From contig VNWV01000009.1 of the NCBI GenBank assembly GCA_009801085.1, positions 672,501 through 736,500 of the forward strand: a DNA stretch of 64,000 nucleotides, given 5' to 3'. Positions 10,764 through 23,400 of this stretch are shown here, piece after piece. The notes under the pieces are model-generated. The model did no database searches. It saw only the letters and a list, made by a program, of their open reading frames with translations, and had not been told where the DNA came from. Each line of letters starts with the position of its first letter. Positions within the stretch are counted from its first letter, which is position 1. The position numbers and the translations under genes are program-made. The DNA comes from Lasiodiplodia sp. COLG20 (taxonomy: Eukaryota > Ascomycota > Dothideomycetes > Botryosphaeriales > Botryosphaeriaceae).

Positions 10764-13700
10764 ATGTCGCAAAACAGGTATCCGCCCTACACGACCTACG
10801 ACGCCGTATGTAGCCTTGCCCACACTCGCTGCGCCCGTGCATTGACGCCGTTGCAGTACTTCAATGCTCCGCCTCGGGCGTTTGAGAAGCAGATGGAGCC
10901 AGGCATGCAGGCAATCCTAGACTCCAGGCACCCGATGCCGAGGCCTTTCGACACCTACACCTATCCCGGCTACGAAGGCTCGTTCCAGACGACTTCGCCG
11001 GCAATTGACCAAGGCCTCCAGGCCCTGCTGAGCGGCAACAAGCCTCACGCATCCGCTCGCGACACGTATTCCAACCCCATCGCCAGCTTCTACCACGATG
11101 CCGACGGCCCATGGAACAGCGTCCGCGCCACCAGCCAGGCCCGGGGCTCCACTGCCAACCCCACGCTGACTGTGCCCAACCTGGACTACAACAGCTATAG
11201 GGATGCGCCAGCATCCGAGATATCAGACTCGGGGTATGCCTCTCAAGCCGCTGCCTCGCAATCCATCGTGAACACAAACACAGAGCCAACCGACTACGAC
11301 AGAGAGTGTGGCGATCTCCCCGTGCACGTGAACAGCTTTTCATTCACGCCCACTACCCACAGCTCCCCTGCCTATGGCTCCCCGTCCTTCCAGACCCGCA
11401 ACCCCGACAGGACAGGCATAAGGTCGCAATCCCAGAACACCCTGACATGCTCCCGCTGTGGCAATGTTGCAAAGTGCCGATCCGACTTCAAGTGTGTACA
11501 GCCCCTATGCGCACTTGGTTCCATCTCCGCTTACCCTCATGACGCAGGAAGCATCAACTCAAGCACACGAAACCATGGGTCTGCGATGTGCCCGACTGCA
11601 CTCGCAAGGAGGGCTTCACTACTGTCAATGATCTCCAAAGGCACCAAAAGAGCGTGCACAGGATGGGCGGCATGACCAAATCCTTCCGTTGCGTTGCCGA
11701 TCGGTGCAAGAACAAGGACAAATTATGGCCACGGCTGGATAATTTCAAACAGCACGTCCAAAGAATGCACAAGACCGACAATATGGACGATTTGATTCAA
11801 CGGTATGCATTCGAACATATTTGTTCTGCCGCGCTAATCGGAAACAGTTCGCAGTGTTCTGACCCAATCCCACCCCGCACCAGATCTGTGTCACCAATTG
11901 ATAACGCTCTGACCGAAATAGACTCAAAGTCTAGCAGCCCGGATTTGGCCCATCACAAAGACTCTCCGTATCTTGCAATAAGCCCCGATCGGGATGAAGG
12001 CGACTCCAGTCGTCTTGCCCCGGATGTGAAGTCCTACCCAAGACCGCACCAGGGGAAACTCCAGCAGTGCCAAGGTCACCATGAGCAGCCTCTTCATATA
12101 CCGGAAGATCAGAAGCCTGCCCCGAACCCACGGCCGGATGCGCCCAGGCTGAAGCAATCAGCCGCTACAGCAACAGCGGCGTCCCCAACAACACGCCAGA
12201 CAGACGCCAAGAACAGTCCAAAGTCTGGAAGATCCAAGAATCAGTCGCTCAAACGTATACCCGCCAATGAGGCTGGACAACCACCGCTATACGGTCAGCT
12301 CGCCAACGTCATTGCGTCAAAAATCTCCAATGGTGCCTCCGACGAATCGTTGAAAAGGCGTGTTCTGAGAGCTCTGCTGGAAGTGGATCCGAACGAACAC
12401 ATTATTGCGGCCACCAGCCACCGAAAGAGCTCGGCAGGAAAAGAAACCAGGAATTCGAGGCATGCTAACAGATCGCCGCCCGGTTTCCGAGGGCCGGATG
12501 GAACAGAGACGACCATCTCCACAGTCGAGCTCAAGACGGCTCTGGCGACTCTCTCTAAAACAATGAGCCGGAAACCCAATACCGTAGGAAAGCGCATCAA
12601 ATGCGAGAAGTGTCCGAAAACTTTTCGGATTATGTCTGAACTGAAGTAATTCCTCATGCCCTCTACACTTTTCCGTACGCTGACAGACCGGTACGATAGA
12701 AAGCATCTAAAGCGCCACACTAAGCCGTACGGATGCACATTTTCCAGGTGCTTCAAAGAACTTGGTAGCAAGTCCGACTGGAAGCGGCATGAGAACAGCC
12801 ATGGTACCGAATCCGCGCGCTGGCGATGCGAGCAGCCATTGTGTGATGGAGCAAGCCTCTGCCCGTCCGCTCCGCCACTGACAAACGACGACTCTTCCAC
12901 TGCCTCTTTAGATGCTACCCCACAAGTTTGTGGTGTTATCTTCTACGACCCCAACGCTTTCTCCGCCCACCTTCGCTCCCAACACTCGCTCCCAGAGCCG
13001 CAAATAACCAATGAGCTCGGTGTTAGGTGTATCGGCCGCAACAGGCAATCGCGCTTTTGGTGCGGCTTCTGCGAGAGCATAATTGTGCTTAAGACGCGCG
13101 GAGATATTGCGTGGGACGACCGCTGCGACCACATCGACTTCCACTTCAACCAAGGCGAACACATCCGCGATTGGCTAGATGTTGAAGCGAACAAACGTAA
13201 GGGCATCCTCAAGAGGGATACGGATTGCCGTGCCTCGTCTAACCAGGGAGGTGGTGAGCACGATGACGAGGGTGACAGAAGCGACGGTGGAAGGCCGGAC
13301 TTTCCAAGAATGTCGGCGGAGCGAGCGGATGACTTGGTTCTGCCACCGCCGGGAGATAAAAACTGCGGCGCGAGTGACGGTTGCTTGACCGCCATCGCGG
13401 GGAAAAAGAGATCACATGAAGAGATGGAGGCCGGTGGCAGCGACAGTAGTCATGCTTACGCTTGTAGTGATGAAAGAATGTATCAATCGCAGAGTAAGAG
13501 CAAGGAGGGAGAGACTTTGTTCTTCTGCGTAAGTCTGAATCCAGTTACCGTCACCCTCTGCTCTCCCCATCCCCCCCTCTCACTCCCTTACTACTCGCAA
13601 TCGACCTATTTCATCAAAATCGAAGCGTTTATGCTAATGTATCCCTTCAATTAGTGCCACTGCAAACAAGGACCTTACGCCTGGTCTCTCTATCAGAGCT

Positions 13701-13810
13701 GTCTTGACTGCGAGCACGAGTTTTGCACTAGCTGCGACCGTCGCAGACACGAGAGCTCAGAGGAGAGTGTTGATTACAACGTTTTGCGTCATGTCGTCGC
13801 GAGTTCTTAG
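10764..13810 (+). CDS. multi-exon C2H2 zinc-finger protein with C-terminal Cys cluster
   Basis: I assemble six exons: 10764-10805, 10857-11491, 11548-11802, 11848-12645, 12700-13528 and 13655-13810, giving 904 residues with every junction GT-AG and in frame. Fingers begin near residue 215 (CSRCGNVAKCRSDFKKHQLKH, spliced inside the finger), followed by CDVPDCTRKEGF and CVADRCKNKDKLWPRLDNFKQHVQRMH. A second cluster starts near 568 with CEKCPKTFRIMSELKKHLKRH, which is restored only if intron 4 ends at the AG at 12699, then CTFSRCFKELGSKSDWKRH. The last exon adds a Cys-rich segment (CHCKQGPYAW to CTSCDRRRH). Disordered basic and Ser-rich sequence lies between clusters. It is probably a nuclear DNA-binding regulator; targets are unknown. 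Confidence 0.82.
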
Positions 13811-15199
13811 CGTTGAGGCTCTCCATCCTTTTTTTACTTTTATGTCTAGGGGCTGGACTGTTGTTGTCCCCTTTGTATGTCTGTGTGTTGGTCCAGTACG
13901 TGTACATGTATGATCTTGTTTGATCTTTCTTTCGACTGTCAATGTCGTCGATGCTAACGATGATAAAGTAGCCGGCAGTGTCGATACTATTGGCTTTACT
14001 TATACTGCTGGTACAGAAGAAAGTAAAGGACCGGTGGGCCGAGCACATGGTTTTTGCTGTCATGCTCTTTCTTCGTTTATATCCTAATAAAGCATTGAGT
14101 AGCAGAGAGAAGAGAGAAAACAAAAACCAGCTATATCATAAACATATCTCCTGGGCCGACTCGATCCACCGGCACGTCCACCAGTAACTTCCTAGGTTTA
14201 GCGTCTTTTAAATACAGATATTAATAAGGTAATACCTCTTACTTATCATATCTGATTCAATCAGAAGCTACAATTCGAATACTATCACGTGCTGGTAGAT
14301 GTGCCAGTGGATGTGCCGGCGGGTAACGCCGACCAGGGAGATAGATTTATAAATCAAAGTATCAATAATCTATCCTCTTCTACTTACCTACATCTCTTCT
14401 AAGACTAGTAAATATACCGGCAGGCGTGCTAGGAAATCGCGACGGACGAGAAGGTACGACGAAGCTTAATTATTAGTCGAGTAACTTAATACTATTCGAC
14501 CGTAGCGAGTAATACTACATGGTTGCTAAGTTTTTAAATTAGGAACGCAATATATTTAAGGAAAGTGGCGTGGAGAGTAACAGTAGAAAACTGCAGGGGA
14601 GGAGACACGGCTTACTGGATAGCTAAAGACAATCATAATTGCTATCGTTCTAATACCAACCGTAAGGAAAGTTGTAAGTATTCATTCTTCAAGACCAGAG
14701 TGTAACCTGACATAAACGCATCAAATCACACACGTACCTGAAGAATGCCTCGCTGGCTAGAGTTCAAGTGAAGACCTCGCAACGCAAAGCGTAAGCATAA
14801 TGGAACCATGGAGGCCTGGGCACTTGTATCACATCTCAACAGCTCTGATTTTCGTCGAAGAGAGAAAAGAACTAGTAGCCTCCAGAATACCCCTCCGCAT
14901 CCCCGAAAGGAGAGAAGGTTGCAGATTCCAAACCTTTCCCATAACGCCTCCGCCACACCATTAGATCCCCGTTCCTTCCTTAAGAGAGGGAGATAGAGAG
15001 AGAAACCATCGGGAGAGTATGTACCGCCCGCCCACCTGCATTTATGCTTCATTCACACAAACACAAAATTCCAACCCGCTAGAAGAGAGGATGAAAAAGA
15101 AAACGCCAGACGCTGATGCCATGCCCCACGCATAAATGTTACAGTTGGCAGCGAATGAGAAGAAAGGAAGGAAAGGATTGAAAAGTGAGGAGGTCTCGC
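13811..15199. other. convergent intergenic region, partly AT-rich
   Basis: This lies between the C2H2 gene (+) and DEP1 (-). The central part, about 14170-14700, is listed separately as a possible degraded repeat. The rest contains no recognisable coding sequence. Confidence 0.5.
14164..14700. repeat. AT-rich, possibly RIP-mutated repeat relic
   Basis: The composition shifts sharply to TA-rich sequence with many TTA, TAA and TAG triplets in all frames, unlike the GC-rich neighbours. A short imperfect inverted repeat of about 20 bp (ccggcacgtccac near 14169 against gtggatgtgccgg near 14310) differs by a C-to-T type change. This pattern is what repeat-induced point mutation leaves in a transposon copy. 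No terminal repeats or coding remnants could be defined, so the boundaries are approximate. Confidence 0.35.
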
Positions 15200-17835
15200 T
15201 CAGCGAAATAGACCACCCACCACTCCTGTTCGCTGCGTTATTGCTGCTCGCTGGAGCTGTTCACCTGCATCCTCATCCTTGATAGCACTGGTGGAATGGC
15301 TTTCGGCGGCTGACTGCGCGCCGGGAATGCCCAGATGTGACATCAAAGCTGGATTGTCGTAGATATCGCGAGCACGGTGTAAGTCTGCCGGGTTTGCCTC
15401 GCGAGATGGGTGAGAGCCCGGGCGAACGGGTGTGTCGACCGGAGGATGGTTCCCTTGGTTGCGGCTCACAGCTTGCTTCATCTGAACGATTGGCGATTCA
15501 TATGCATCACGTTGCGCCGTTGAATTTTGACCTGCTGTTCCGGAAGGAGGATTCGACTGCATGTCTATTGTTGATGCCGAGCCATTTGGCGCTTGCAGAT
15601 CGATTCGGTCTCTTTGAGCAGCTGGAGTTGCAAATGGGTTGCTGATGACGCGTTGCTGGGAACTCGTAATCTGGTAATGATTGTGGTTGTGCGCGGGGTG
15701 TTGAGGGTTTGCCCAGGCATTCTGCTCGAAAAACTGCTCTTCTGCGGCAGCTCTGTCAGCACGCGATGATTCAGCAGCTCCTGGTGGGCGGGCTGCTTGT
15801 GGAGCTGGGCGAATCGGTATCTGCAGGAGGAGTTCAGCTACTGATCGATCGGACCTTAAACTGGCATGATGACACTCACTCCCATGGCAGTCAGATCGTG
15901 GTCCATTTCCGGAGCACGGGCAGCACCGAGGTCGGGTGCCGCAGGGAAGCCAACGTGTTTCGCGACGCCGGACAGGATAGACACCTCCAAATTGTAGGCC
16001 GTTTGTTGCTGGACTTGCTGGGAGCGTTTTTGGGTAAATTTGACGCTGTAGTCCCGCTCGTTTGATCCCCAATAGCGTCGCTCTCTTTGTAGCTGTGTTA
16101 TCCGCTTATTGCACTCAGACAGAGTGTCCATGCGAAGATCGGCGACATCGTGCATGTATTGGCCATGTATCGAGTTGCGCATAGCCACGAACTGTTTCCT
16201 GAGTATATCCTTCTTCAATCCTAAGCGAACGCTCTCCTGCCGAGTTTTCTCATCGCGGCGCTTGTCGACGGCTTGCAGCATGAGGAGATACTCATGATGA
16301 GTTGAATCAGGTCGTTTCAACTGGTCAAGTTCGACCGAGAGCCGTTCGAGCTGTTCCTCCAGCCGCCTTCATGCTCGGGTCAGCGTGTAACTCAGGTAAT
16401 GCATGTCTGGAGTACTTACTTCTTCTGGAAAGCGAGAAATTGCTTTTCAATCTTATTGAGCTCCTCAAGAGCGTTGTGTTTCCGACCACCTGGCAAATCA
16501 TTAGTAATGCTTGCTGATGTTTGTCTGGCTACTCACGCTCTTCCTCGATCAATGCCGAGTCCTCGGCCTCGAGTTCAGCTTCGGGCGCCTCTTCGTCCTC
16601 GGCTTCTTGGGGAGTCGCGGCATGTTCTTCGTTGTCGTGGGACTTTCCCTTCTTGCCCTTCCGTTGCCCTTTCTTTCCTTTGGACTTCTTCGGGCCAGCA
16701 GAAGCATCGTTTGCCGCTTCTTGCGCTACCTCTTCGTTATCCTCTTCCTCAACTAATGGCTCCTCGATCTCTTTGGATGGGTGGTCTTCCCCTTCGTCGG
16801 CGACGGGCTCTTCACCCTCGCCGTCCACGTCCATGGGGTCGCCATTCAGCTCGACCGGCCGTACGGGGCTAGGACGCTTCCGTGTAGGTTGGTCATTGTC
16901 TAGATCGTCTGCAATGGACGACAATGCACTACTTGATCGCTTGCGCTTGCGATCGCTGCCTTCAGGTGTGGCTGAGCCCTCAGCATCGGCTTCGACATTG
17001 TGCTTATCTTCGGCAGGAAGCTCATCGTCGTCGTCGCTCAGGTCGTCGGCATCCGAGTTTGCCTTGCGTTGCCGTGTAGGGAGAGCAGGACTCTGGCTAA
17101 GGTTCTCCGGCTCGGCTGTTATGACCCTCGCCAGCTTGCTTGGGCTCCGACCTTCCGAGCCATTCGTGACGTCGGTGGCCGTGCGCGTGGGCTTGCGCGG
17201 GGTATTTTCAATGCGCTCCGTTTCTGCCTCGGAGTCGTTCTCGTCGGCGATCGGTGATGCGACGTCTCTTAGCGCGGCCTCGTCGCGGTCCTCGATGCTC
17301 TCCTCGGGTTCGCTGAGGCTGCTCGAGCCCTCGTCGCCGACATCGGCGATACTGCCATTGTGTACGAGGTCATGGTCGTTCGTGCCGTTGGCCGCGGCAG
17401 ACATCGTCGCCAGAGCTTCGACCGGGGCGGTGCCGGTGGGTGTGTCCTGGGCGGTGGAGGGGTGGGGCACGTTGCGCGGGAGGGGAGGAGAGGCGGGTTC
17501 CGGCGACTCGAGAGGCTCGGGTGTAGGAGCTTTCGTAGGAACGTGTGTGGGCGTCGAGTGGCCCGTATCTAGCAGTAAGACGATGTGTGAGTGGTTTTGC
17601 TTGACCTCCAGAGCTCAATGACGTGGTGGGCGGTCGCGACGGCAGGCATACGCGGGACAGAGGCCATCTCGGCACCGGAGAGTTACCACACAACTGGCAC
17701 GGCCTGATGACGATGCCTCGGAGAGAGGCGGTCGACGTGGGCGGCAGAGAGCGACTTACCAGTGGTGGTGGTTGGTGCGCCGGTCTCCGGGGCGGTCTTG
17801 GACCTACTCCTACTGCTCCGATGCAGCGCGCTCAT
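15200..17835 (-). CDS. Sds3/DEP1-like subunit of the Rpd3L histone deacetylase complex
   Basis: Sds3-like proteins (Sds3, Dep1) scaffold the Rpd3L/Sin3 histone deacetylase complex in the nucleus. Five exons (17835-17760, 17568-16537, 16489-16420, 16366-15880, 15820-15200) give 761 residues; all junctions are GT-AG and in frame. Residues 1-370 are acidic and disordered, with the GSSSLSEPEES motif typical of Dep1 and basic patches (GPKKSKGKKGQRKGKKGK). The Sds3-like helical region begins at the exon 3/4 junction (ALEELNKIEKQFLAFQKKRL) and continues through HHEYLLMLQAVDKRRDEKTR to a long coiled coil with ERRYWGSNERDYS. The tail is Asn/Gln/Pro-rich. I cannot decide between Dep1 and Sds3 orthology; the acidic N-terminus favours Dep1. 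It is divergent from NOP12. Confidence 0.82.
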
Positions 17836-18276
17836 GGTGCGCCGGTCTCAGCGGCCCGCCAGGCAATGTAGAGAGCGGGGCGAGGCCTCTGGAGGGCGCT
17901 CGGGGGGCTGGCGGGCGAAATTGGACGATTGCGGGTGAAGTGCACGATCGGCCGCGCGGGAGCGGTGCGGGCGTGAGGGTGCGGAGAGCTGAGCTCCAGG
18001 GTCGAGATGGAGCGGCCGCGCGGGGAAACGGGAGCAGAGCGAGGTGGAGGGCGGGCTGGGCGGGTGGGCACCAGAAGCTCTGGGCTGGTGGGCGTGGGGA
18101 GGAGTGTTTTGGCGGGTGATCTCTCGTCTCGCAGCTCTGCACTGGAGCCGTCCAGGGCACGCCCGCCCGAAAGCCCGCTAGCGTTCGCGTCGGCGATAGA
18201 AAATGTCGAAACGCCGATCCTAGTCCGCGTTTCTTTCTCGCGCAACGATTATTTGCTTCGCGAACCAAACCCACTC
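17836..18276. promoter_or_regulatory. divergent promoter region, DEP1-like / NOP12
   Basis: 441 bp separate the two start codons. The sequence is very GC-rich and contains a CT-rich leader before the NOP12 ATG on the + strand. No defined factor site was identified. Confidence 0.4.
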
Positions 18277-20063
18277 ATGGCCAAGGACAAGAGCAAGAAG
18301 GCTGCTGCCGCCTCTGCCGCCTCCGATGCGGCATTGAAGCTGACTGCTGACAAAAAAGCCCTCGACCCAGCCTTGGCCTCGCTCTTCGCAACCAGCGTAA
18401 GCTCCAAAATCTCCACACACCCGCGTAGCTACCTTCTCATCTTGTTTTTAGGTTGGTCCCGCGAAGCCACGCCCCAGGGAGGCCTATCTTCAGGCTCCGT
18501 CGAAAACTGCGCCCGAAGCCGAAGCCAGCGACGAAGACGCGGCGGAAGAAGAAGATGACGAGGACCTCTCCAGTATTGATGAGGAGCTTCCCGAGCACGA
18601 TGATGAGGATGAAGACGGCGACACGGTCATGCGCTCTGCGGACGACGCCACTTCTGACGACGATGCTGAAATCCCCGTCCACGAGAGCTTAGGCGAGAAG
18701 TCACAGCGCAAGCGCAAGCGCAAGGGCGACGAGGACGAGCTTGAGGAAGCATACATGCGCAAGCTTGAAAAGGAGGAGGCCAGGGAAGAGGCCAAGAGAA
18801 ACGCTGAGAGGGGCACCAAACGCCAGAAGAAGGAGGACGGCGAGGCTGCTGAAGTCTCAGACGAGTCCGAAGAGGCCGGTTCGGACTCGGATGCCGAATC
18901 CGACTTCGAGATACCCCAGCACGAGACTCAGATCGCGCAGCCCGAAGGAGACGCCGAGCTGGAGAAGGCCTCGCGCACTGTGTTCGTCGGAAATGTTTCC
19001 ACCAAAGCCATCTCTGACAAGTCAGCGAAGAAGGCATTGATACAGCACATGTCCTCTTTCCTGCCTGCACTTCCTGAGCATACGCCTGCACACAAGTTTG
19101 AGTCGATACGCTTTCGCTCCACCCCCTTCTCGACGTTTATCCCCAAGAAGGCTGCGTACGCCACCAAAGAGGTCATGGAGGAGACGGCACACAGTACAAA
19201 TGCCTATGTCGTTTACTCCACCCAGCAGGCTGCGCGGGAAGCTGCAAGGCGCTTGAATGGCACCGTCGTGTTAGATCGTCACTTGCGCGTCGATGAGGTC
19301 GCTCACCCGGCCAAGTCCGACCATCGCCGCTGCGTCTTTGTCGGGAACCTCAGTTTCGTGGATGACGAGAGCATGATCCAGGAGGCTGAGGCGAAGAAGC
19401 TGGGGAAGGAGATCAGAAAGAAGAAAGAACCAGGTGACGTGGAAGAGGGTCTGTGGAGAACTTTCGCCAAGGCTGGAACCGTTGAGAGCGTCAGGGTCAT
19501 TCGTGACCCGAAGACTAGAGTCGGAAAGGGGTTTGCATACGTGCAATTTACCGTGAGCATCTTCATACAAACTATCGACGTTGACTGACAGCCTGTAGGA
19601 CGAGAACGCTGTAGAAGCAGCTCTGCTGTACAACGATAAAAAGTTCCCGCCTATGCTCCCACGCAAGCTCCGCGTTGTGCGTGCGAAAGGCATCAAGCGC
19701 AACAAGACTAACTCCGCAACATCGACTCGTCCTGTCTCGACCAAGGGCGTGTACAATCCTAAAATCTCTGCTGAGGAGAGATCCATGCAGGGCCGTGCCG
19801 CCAAACTCCTTGGCAAGGCAGGTGCTGCCAAGGTTAGATTGGGTGGCAAAGTTGGGGGAAATAAGGGCCCCAAGAAGGAGGACAAGCCTGCCAATGGGTT
19901 CAAAACCCCCGAGCAATTCGTATTTGAGGGCCATCGTGCAACTGAGAAGCAGGGCAAGACTGGTCTCAAGCTTGGGAAGAAGAGCAAGAAGGGTGGGAAG
20001 CCAACGTCGAGAAGTAGTAGGAGAGGTGCGGCTTGGAAGGCTGCCGGAGGAAAGAAGGCCTGA
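18277..20063 (+). CDS. NOP12: Nucleolar RNA-binding protein Nop12
   Basis: Nop12 is a nucleolar RRM protein needed for 25S rRNA processing and 60S subunit assembly. Three exons (18277-18396, 18452-19552, 19599-20063) give 561 residues. The first 210 residues are Lys/Glu/Asp-rich and disordered. RRM1 begins near 215 with the RNP2 motif TVFVGNVS and has [20 protein letters not shown] as its RNP1 side. RRM2 begins near 332 with CVFVGNLS, carries an insertion of about 35 residues (MIQEAEAKKLGKEIRKKK onward), and ends in RNP1 GKGFAYVQF, which is cut by intron 2. The basic C-terminal tail is Gly/Lys/Arg-rich. Both introns are phase 0. The tail of the Nop12 family (GFKTPEQFVFEGHRA) is present. Confidence 0.9.
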
Positions 20064-20460
20064 GCAGCATTTATCTAGTGCATTAATTGGGGTTTGGTGT
20101 AGTGGAGTGGGAAACGAACTTCCATCGAGCGTGGCATGGCGAACGAGGCATTCTATCTCTTCTACGGGCATCGACAAGCATCGGGTCAATGGGGGGCATC
20201 GGGCTCGCAGCCGGTTGCAGATCGTTGCAAATGGAAGCCACAACCTTTGGCCCTATTGCCGCCTTCGAGGCTGCACTTGCGACAGACTGTCTGATTGTAG
20301 GTGTCTCGGGCCCTTGAGGGGGCCTGTCACCCCCATGGATGATTCCCTTCACAGGAGCATCCATCGCGCCCACCCTAGGCTATGCATTAGCAAAACATAG
20401 ACCAAAGAGATTTCATTCGACTTCTGGCTATATATAGCACTGTAAAAGCCATGCCACTGC
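20064..20460. other. convergent intergenic region
   Basis: This contains the 3' flanks of NOP12 (+) and AMS1 (-). No coding sequence is supported; a short TA run (tatatata) near 20430 may be part of 3'-end signals. Confidence 0.45.
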
Positions 20461-23400
20461 TTACAGCTGCAGCCTAAACGTCGCCACCTCAAATGGCCTC
20501 AACTCGATCTCGACGCCGCCCTTGTCCACGACCAATTCCTCTCCATCATCCTCAAGCAGGTTCGTCTTGAACACCTTCTTGACCGGAACCTTGCCCCACT
20601 CGACCCTGCCTCTCGCCCTCCCACCAAGTGAATCATACACGCGCAAGATGACACTCCTACCCTTCCGCTTCGGCAGCTCGCCGCGCGAAACGTCATTATC
20701 GTCCTCGCCACGCTTGACGGTGTCCAGGACGAGGGCATCGGAGCCCCTGATCTTGAACGTTGAGAGTAAATCCGATATCGAATCCAGCCGTGGGTGCCGC
20801 CTGTACGTGAGGGGATGGTTGAAGTTGAACGCGGTCCTGACGGTCGTTGCACCGACAGGGCCGGAGTGGGGCAAAATGGCGTAGCGAATGCGGTGCGATC
20901 CCATATCCGCATGTGCGTCCGGCGCCTTCGGCGCACGGAGGAGAGACAAGCGCATAAGATTGCCGCAAGTGGCGAAGCCGTACTTGGAGTCGTTCAAAAT
21001 GGAAACACCATAGCTGGCCTCGGACAGATCGGCCCACTTGTGGCAGCATACTTCGAATTTGGCCATGTCCCAGGTGGTGTTGTAGTGAGTCGGCCGGCGG
21101 ACGATTCCGAATTGCGTCTCATACGACGCTTCTTGGTTGACAATGTCAACTGGGAACTCAACCTTCAAGAACTTCATCGATTCATGCCACTCGACCTCGC
21201 TCTCCATCTCAATGTATGAGGGCTGGTTGTTTACCGCGGCCGAAAGACTGAGAGTCGTCTTGACCCAACTCTTGTCGCTGATCCTTGTCTCAATGTCCAC
21301 GCTGACGCGGTGAGGCCCGCTTTCAGCAATGGACCATTTGCTTGGCTTGAGCTCCTGGCGTGATTCAAGATGGTAAACCTCAACATCCCAAGCCTGCCAG
21401 TAGAGCGGCTTGTCGTCGAAAATAACCAGCTGGTTTGCCTTCTTGCCATGCGGAATGATCTCGCGCTTTGCCTGACGGTCGAAGAGCGAAGTAATGACAC
21501 CCTGGTCAATCTCGACTTTGTACTGGCTGTTGGCAAGCTGGTAAACATCTTTCCTGATCTCTTCGATAGAGACAGTCGACTCAGCCGAGACAGGCTTGAT
21601 GTGAAGGATACCAGTACCGCCTTCGACCAGACCATACGACGAGTCTGGGAGCTTAGAAATCTCGCTTCGACTCCAAGGGAGTGTGTTCAGAGCAACCATG
21701 GTGCTATTGGCACAGGCCTCGCCACCGTCATCGCCATCAAAACCAAGTGTGGTCAAAAGATCCGACAGGAGTTTGTCGCCAGTTTGGAATACCTTCTCGT
21801 AAAGCTAGATTCATGTCAGCATTTGCACCAACATGCTTGTGTGCGGACTTACCTCATCCGAATCATCATAACACATTTCAATGGAACTGCCAGGTAAACA
21901 ATCATGGAATTGGCAAAGCAGAGTTGCCTCCCACATATCATCGATGGCCTCCTTGGGGTATTCGTACTTCTGCTCTCCGCTTCCTACAACGTCCTTAATG
22001 CTTGCGAGAGTTGCTAAGTACTCGATGTCGTGCAGAAGCAGTTCCGATTTGCGGTTATTGCGCTTGTTGTTGGCCTGGGTTGTGTAGGTGCCACGGTGCA
22101 GCTCAAAGTACAACTCACCATACCAGGTTACGAAGTCAGTACCGTCTTCGGCCTTCTTCTCAAGCCTCGCGAAGAAGTCATCCACCGAATCACCCATTTT
22201 GACCCGGGGGAGAAGTCCGATGTTGTCGCTGACACCACGGCAACGTCTCAACTTTTCGATGTGCTGCCAGGTTGGACCGCCACCACCATCACCCTTGCCG
22301 AAGACGAGGAGAGAAGTTGCGTCTTGGTCCAAAGACTTGTGCTGAGTGACACTCCGCTTGACGTCTCCGAAATGGGCCTCTGCCGTGTAGGTCTCCGCTG
22401 GAGTCATGTGGCAGATGACTTGGCTACCATCCAGCGATACCCAGTTGAAGGTAGTGTGAGGGAAGTTGTTGATGTTATTCCAGCTGAGCTTCTGAGTGAA
22501 AAACCTGCTCATGCCTGCCAGTCTGCATAGCTGAGGGAGCTGTGTGGAGTAGCCAAAGGTATCAGGCAGCCAGAAAGTTTTGCATCTCTGGCCAAAGTGG
22601 CTCTCAAAGAAACGCTGGCCGTAGACGAACTGGCGCACTAGCGACTCTCCACTAGGCATATTCGTATCGTGTTCCACCCAGCTGCCACCGATTGGCTGGA
22701 ACCTTCCCTCCTTGACCTTCTGCTTGACACGGTCATAGACCGAAGGGTAAAGTTCTTCAAGCCATTTGTACTGCTGAGCCTGAGAACAGCAGAAACGCAG
22801 CTCAGGGTAGCGGTCCATCAAATCACACTGGTTTGACCATGAACGAGCAACCTTGCGCTTGGTCTCTGCCCACGGCCAGAGCCAGCAGGTATCAATGTGG
22901 CAATGACCGATGCCACTTACAATGGCCTCTTGAGGACCATCATACACAGCGGGCGAATCAACCTTGTCGCCCAGATACTTCGTCGCTATCTTGCGACATT
23001 CTCTGATACTTTCGTGGCTGCCATGGCCGGCGATGAAGGTGTCCATGATCGAATTGCATACCTGCAGCGCCTCATGGGACTCCCAAGAGTCTCCGGGGAA
23101 TTCCCTTGCGCAGTCTCCGATGATCCAGAAGTCAATATACAGAGCGCGGGCGTCCAGGTTGATGGCGACAATGTCGGCCTTGTGCAGCTGGAAGTATTTG
23201 TTCGGATCAGGCGGCTGGATGGAGTCACCACCGGGAGCATTGCCGAACATGCCGTTGCAGGCCATCTCAATGTAGAAGACATGCTCCTTGCCGTCTCTGT
23301 AGCTTTTGGGCAATATCCACTCGGTACGCTCGCCACCACCGGTCAGACCATGCACTGGGTGGCCGTCCTCGGTCCAGATGAGGCCCTCATTGTTGGCGTC

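Noticed and set aside
17470..17472. Start of the DEP1-like gene at 17470
   Set aside because: The codon there is GTG; the frame is open upstream and joins a short exon with ATG at 17835 through a clean intron.
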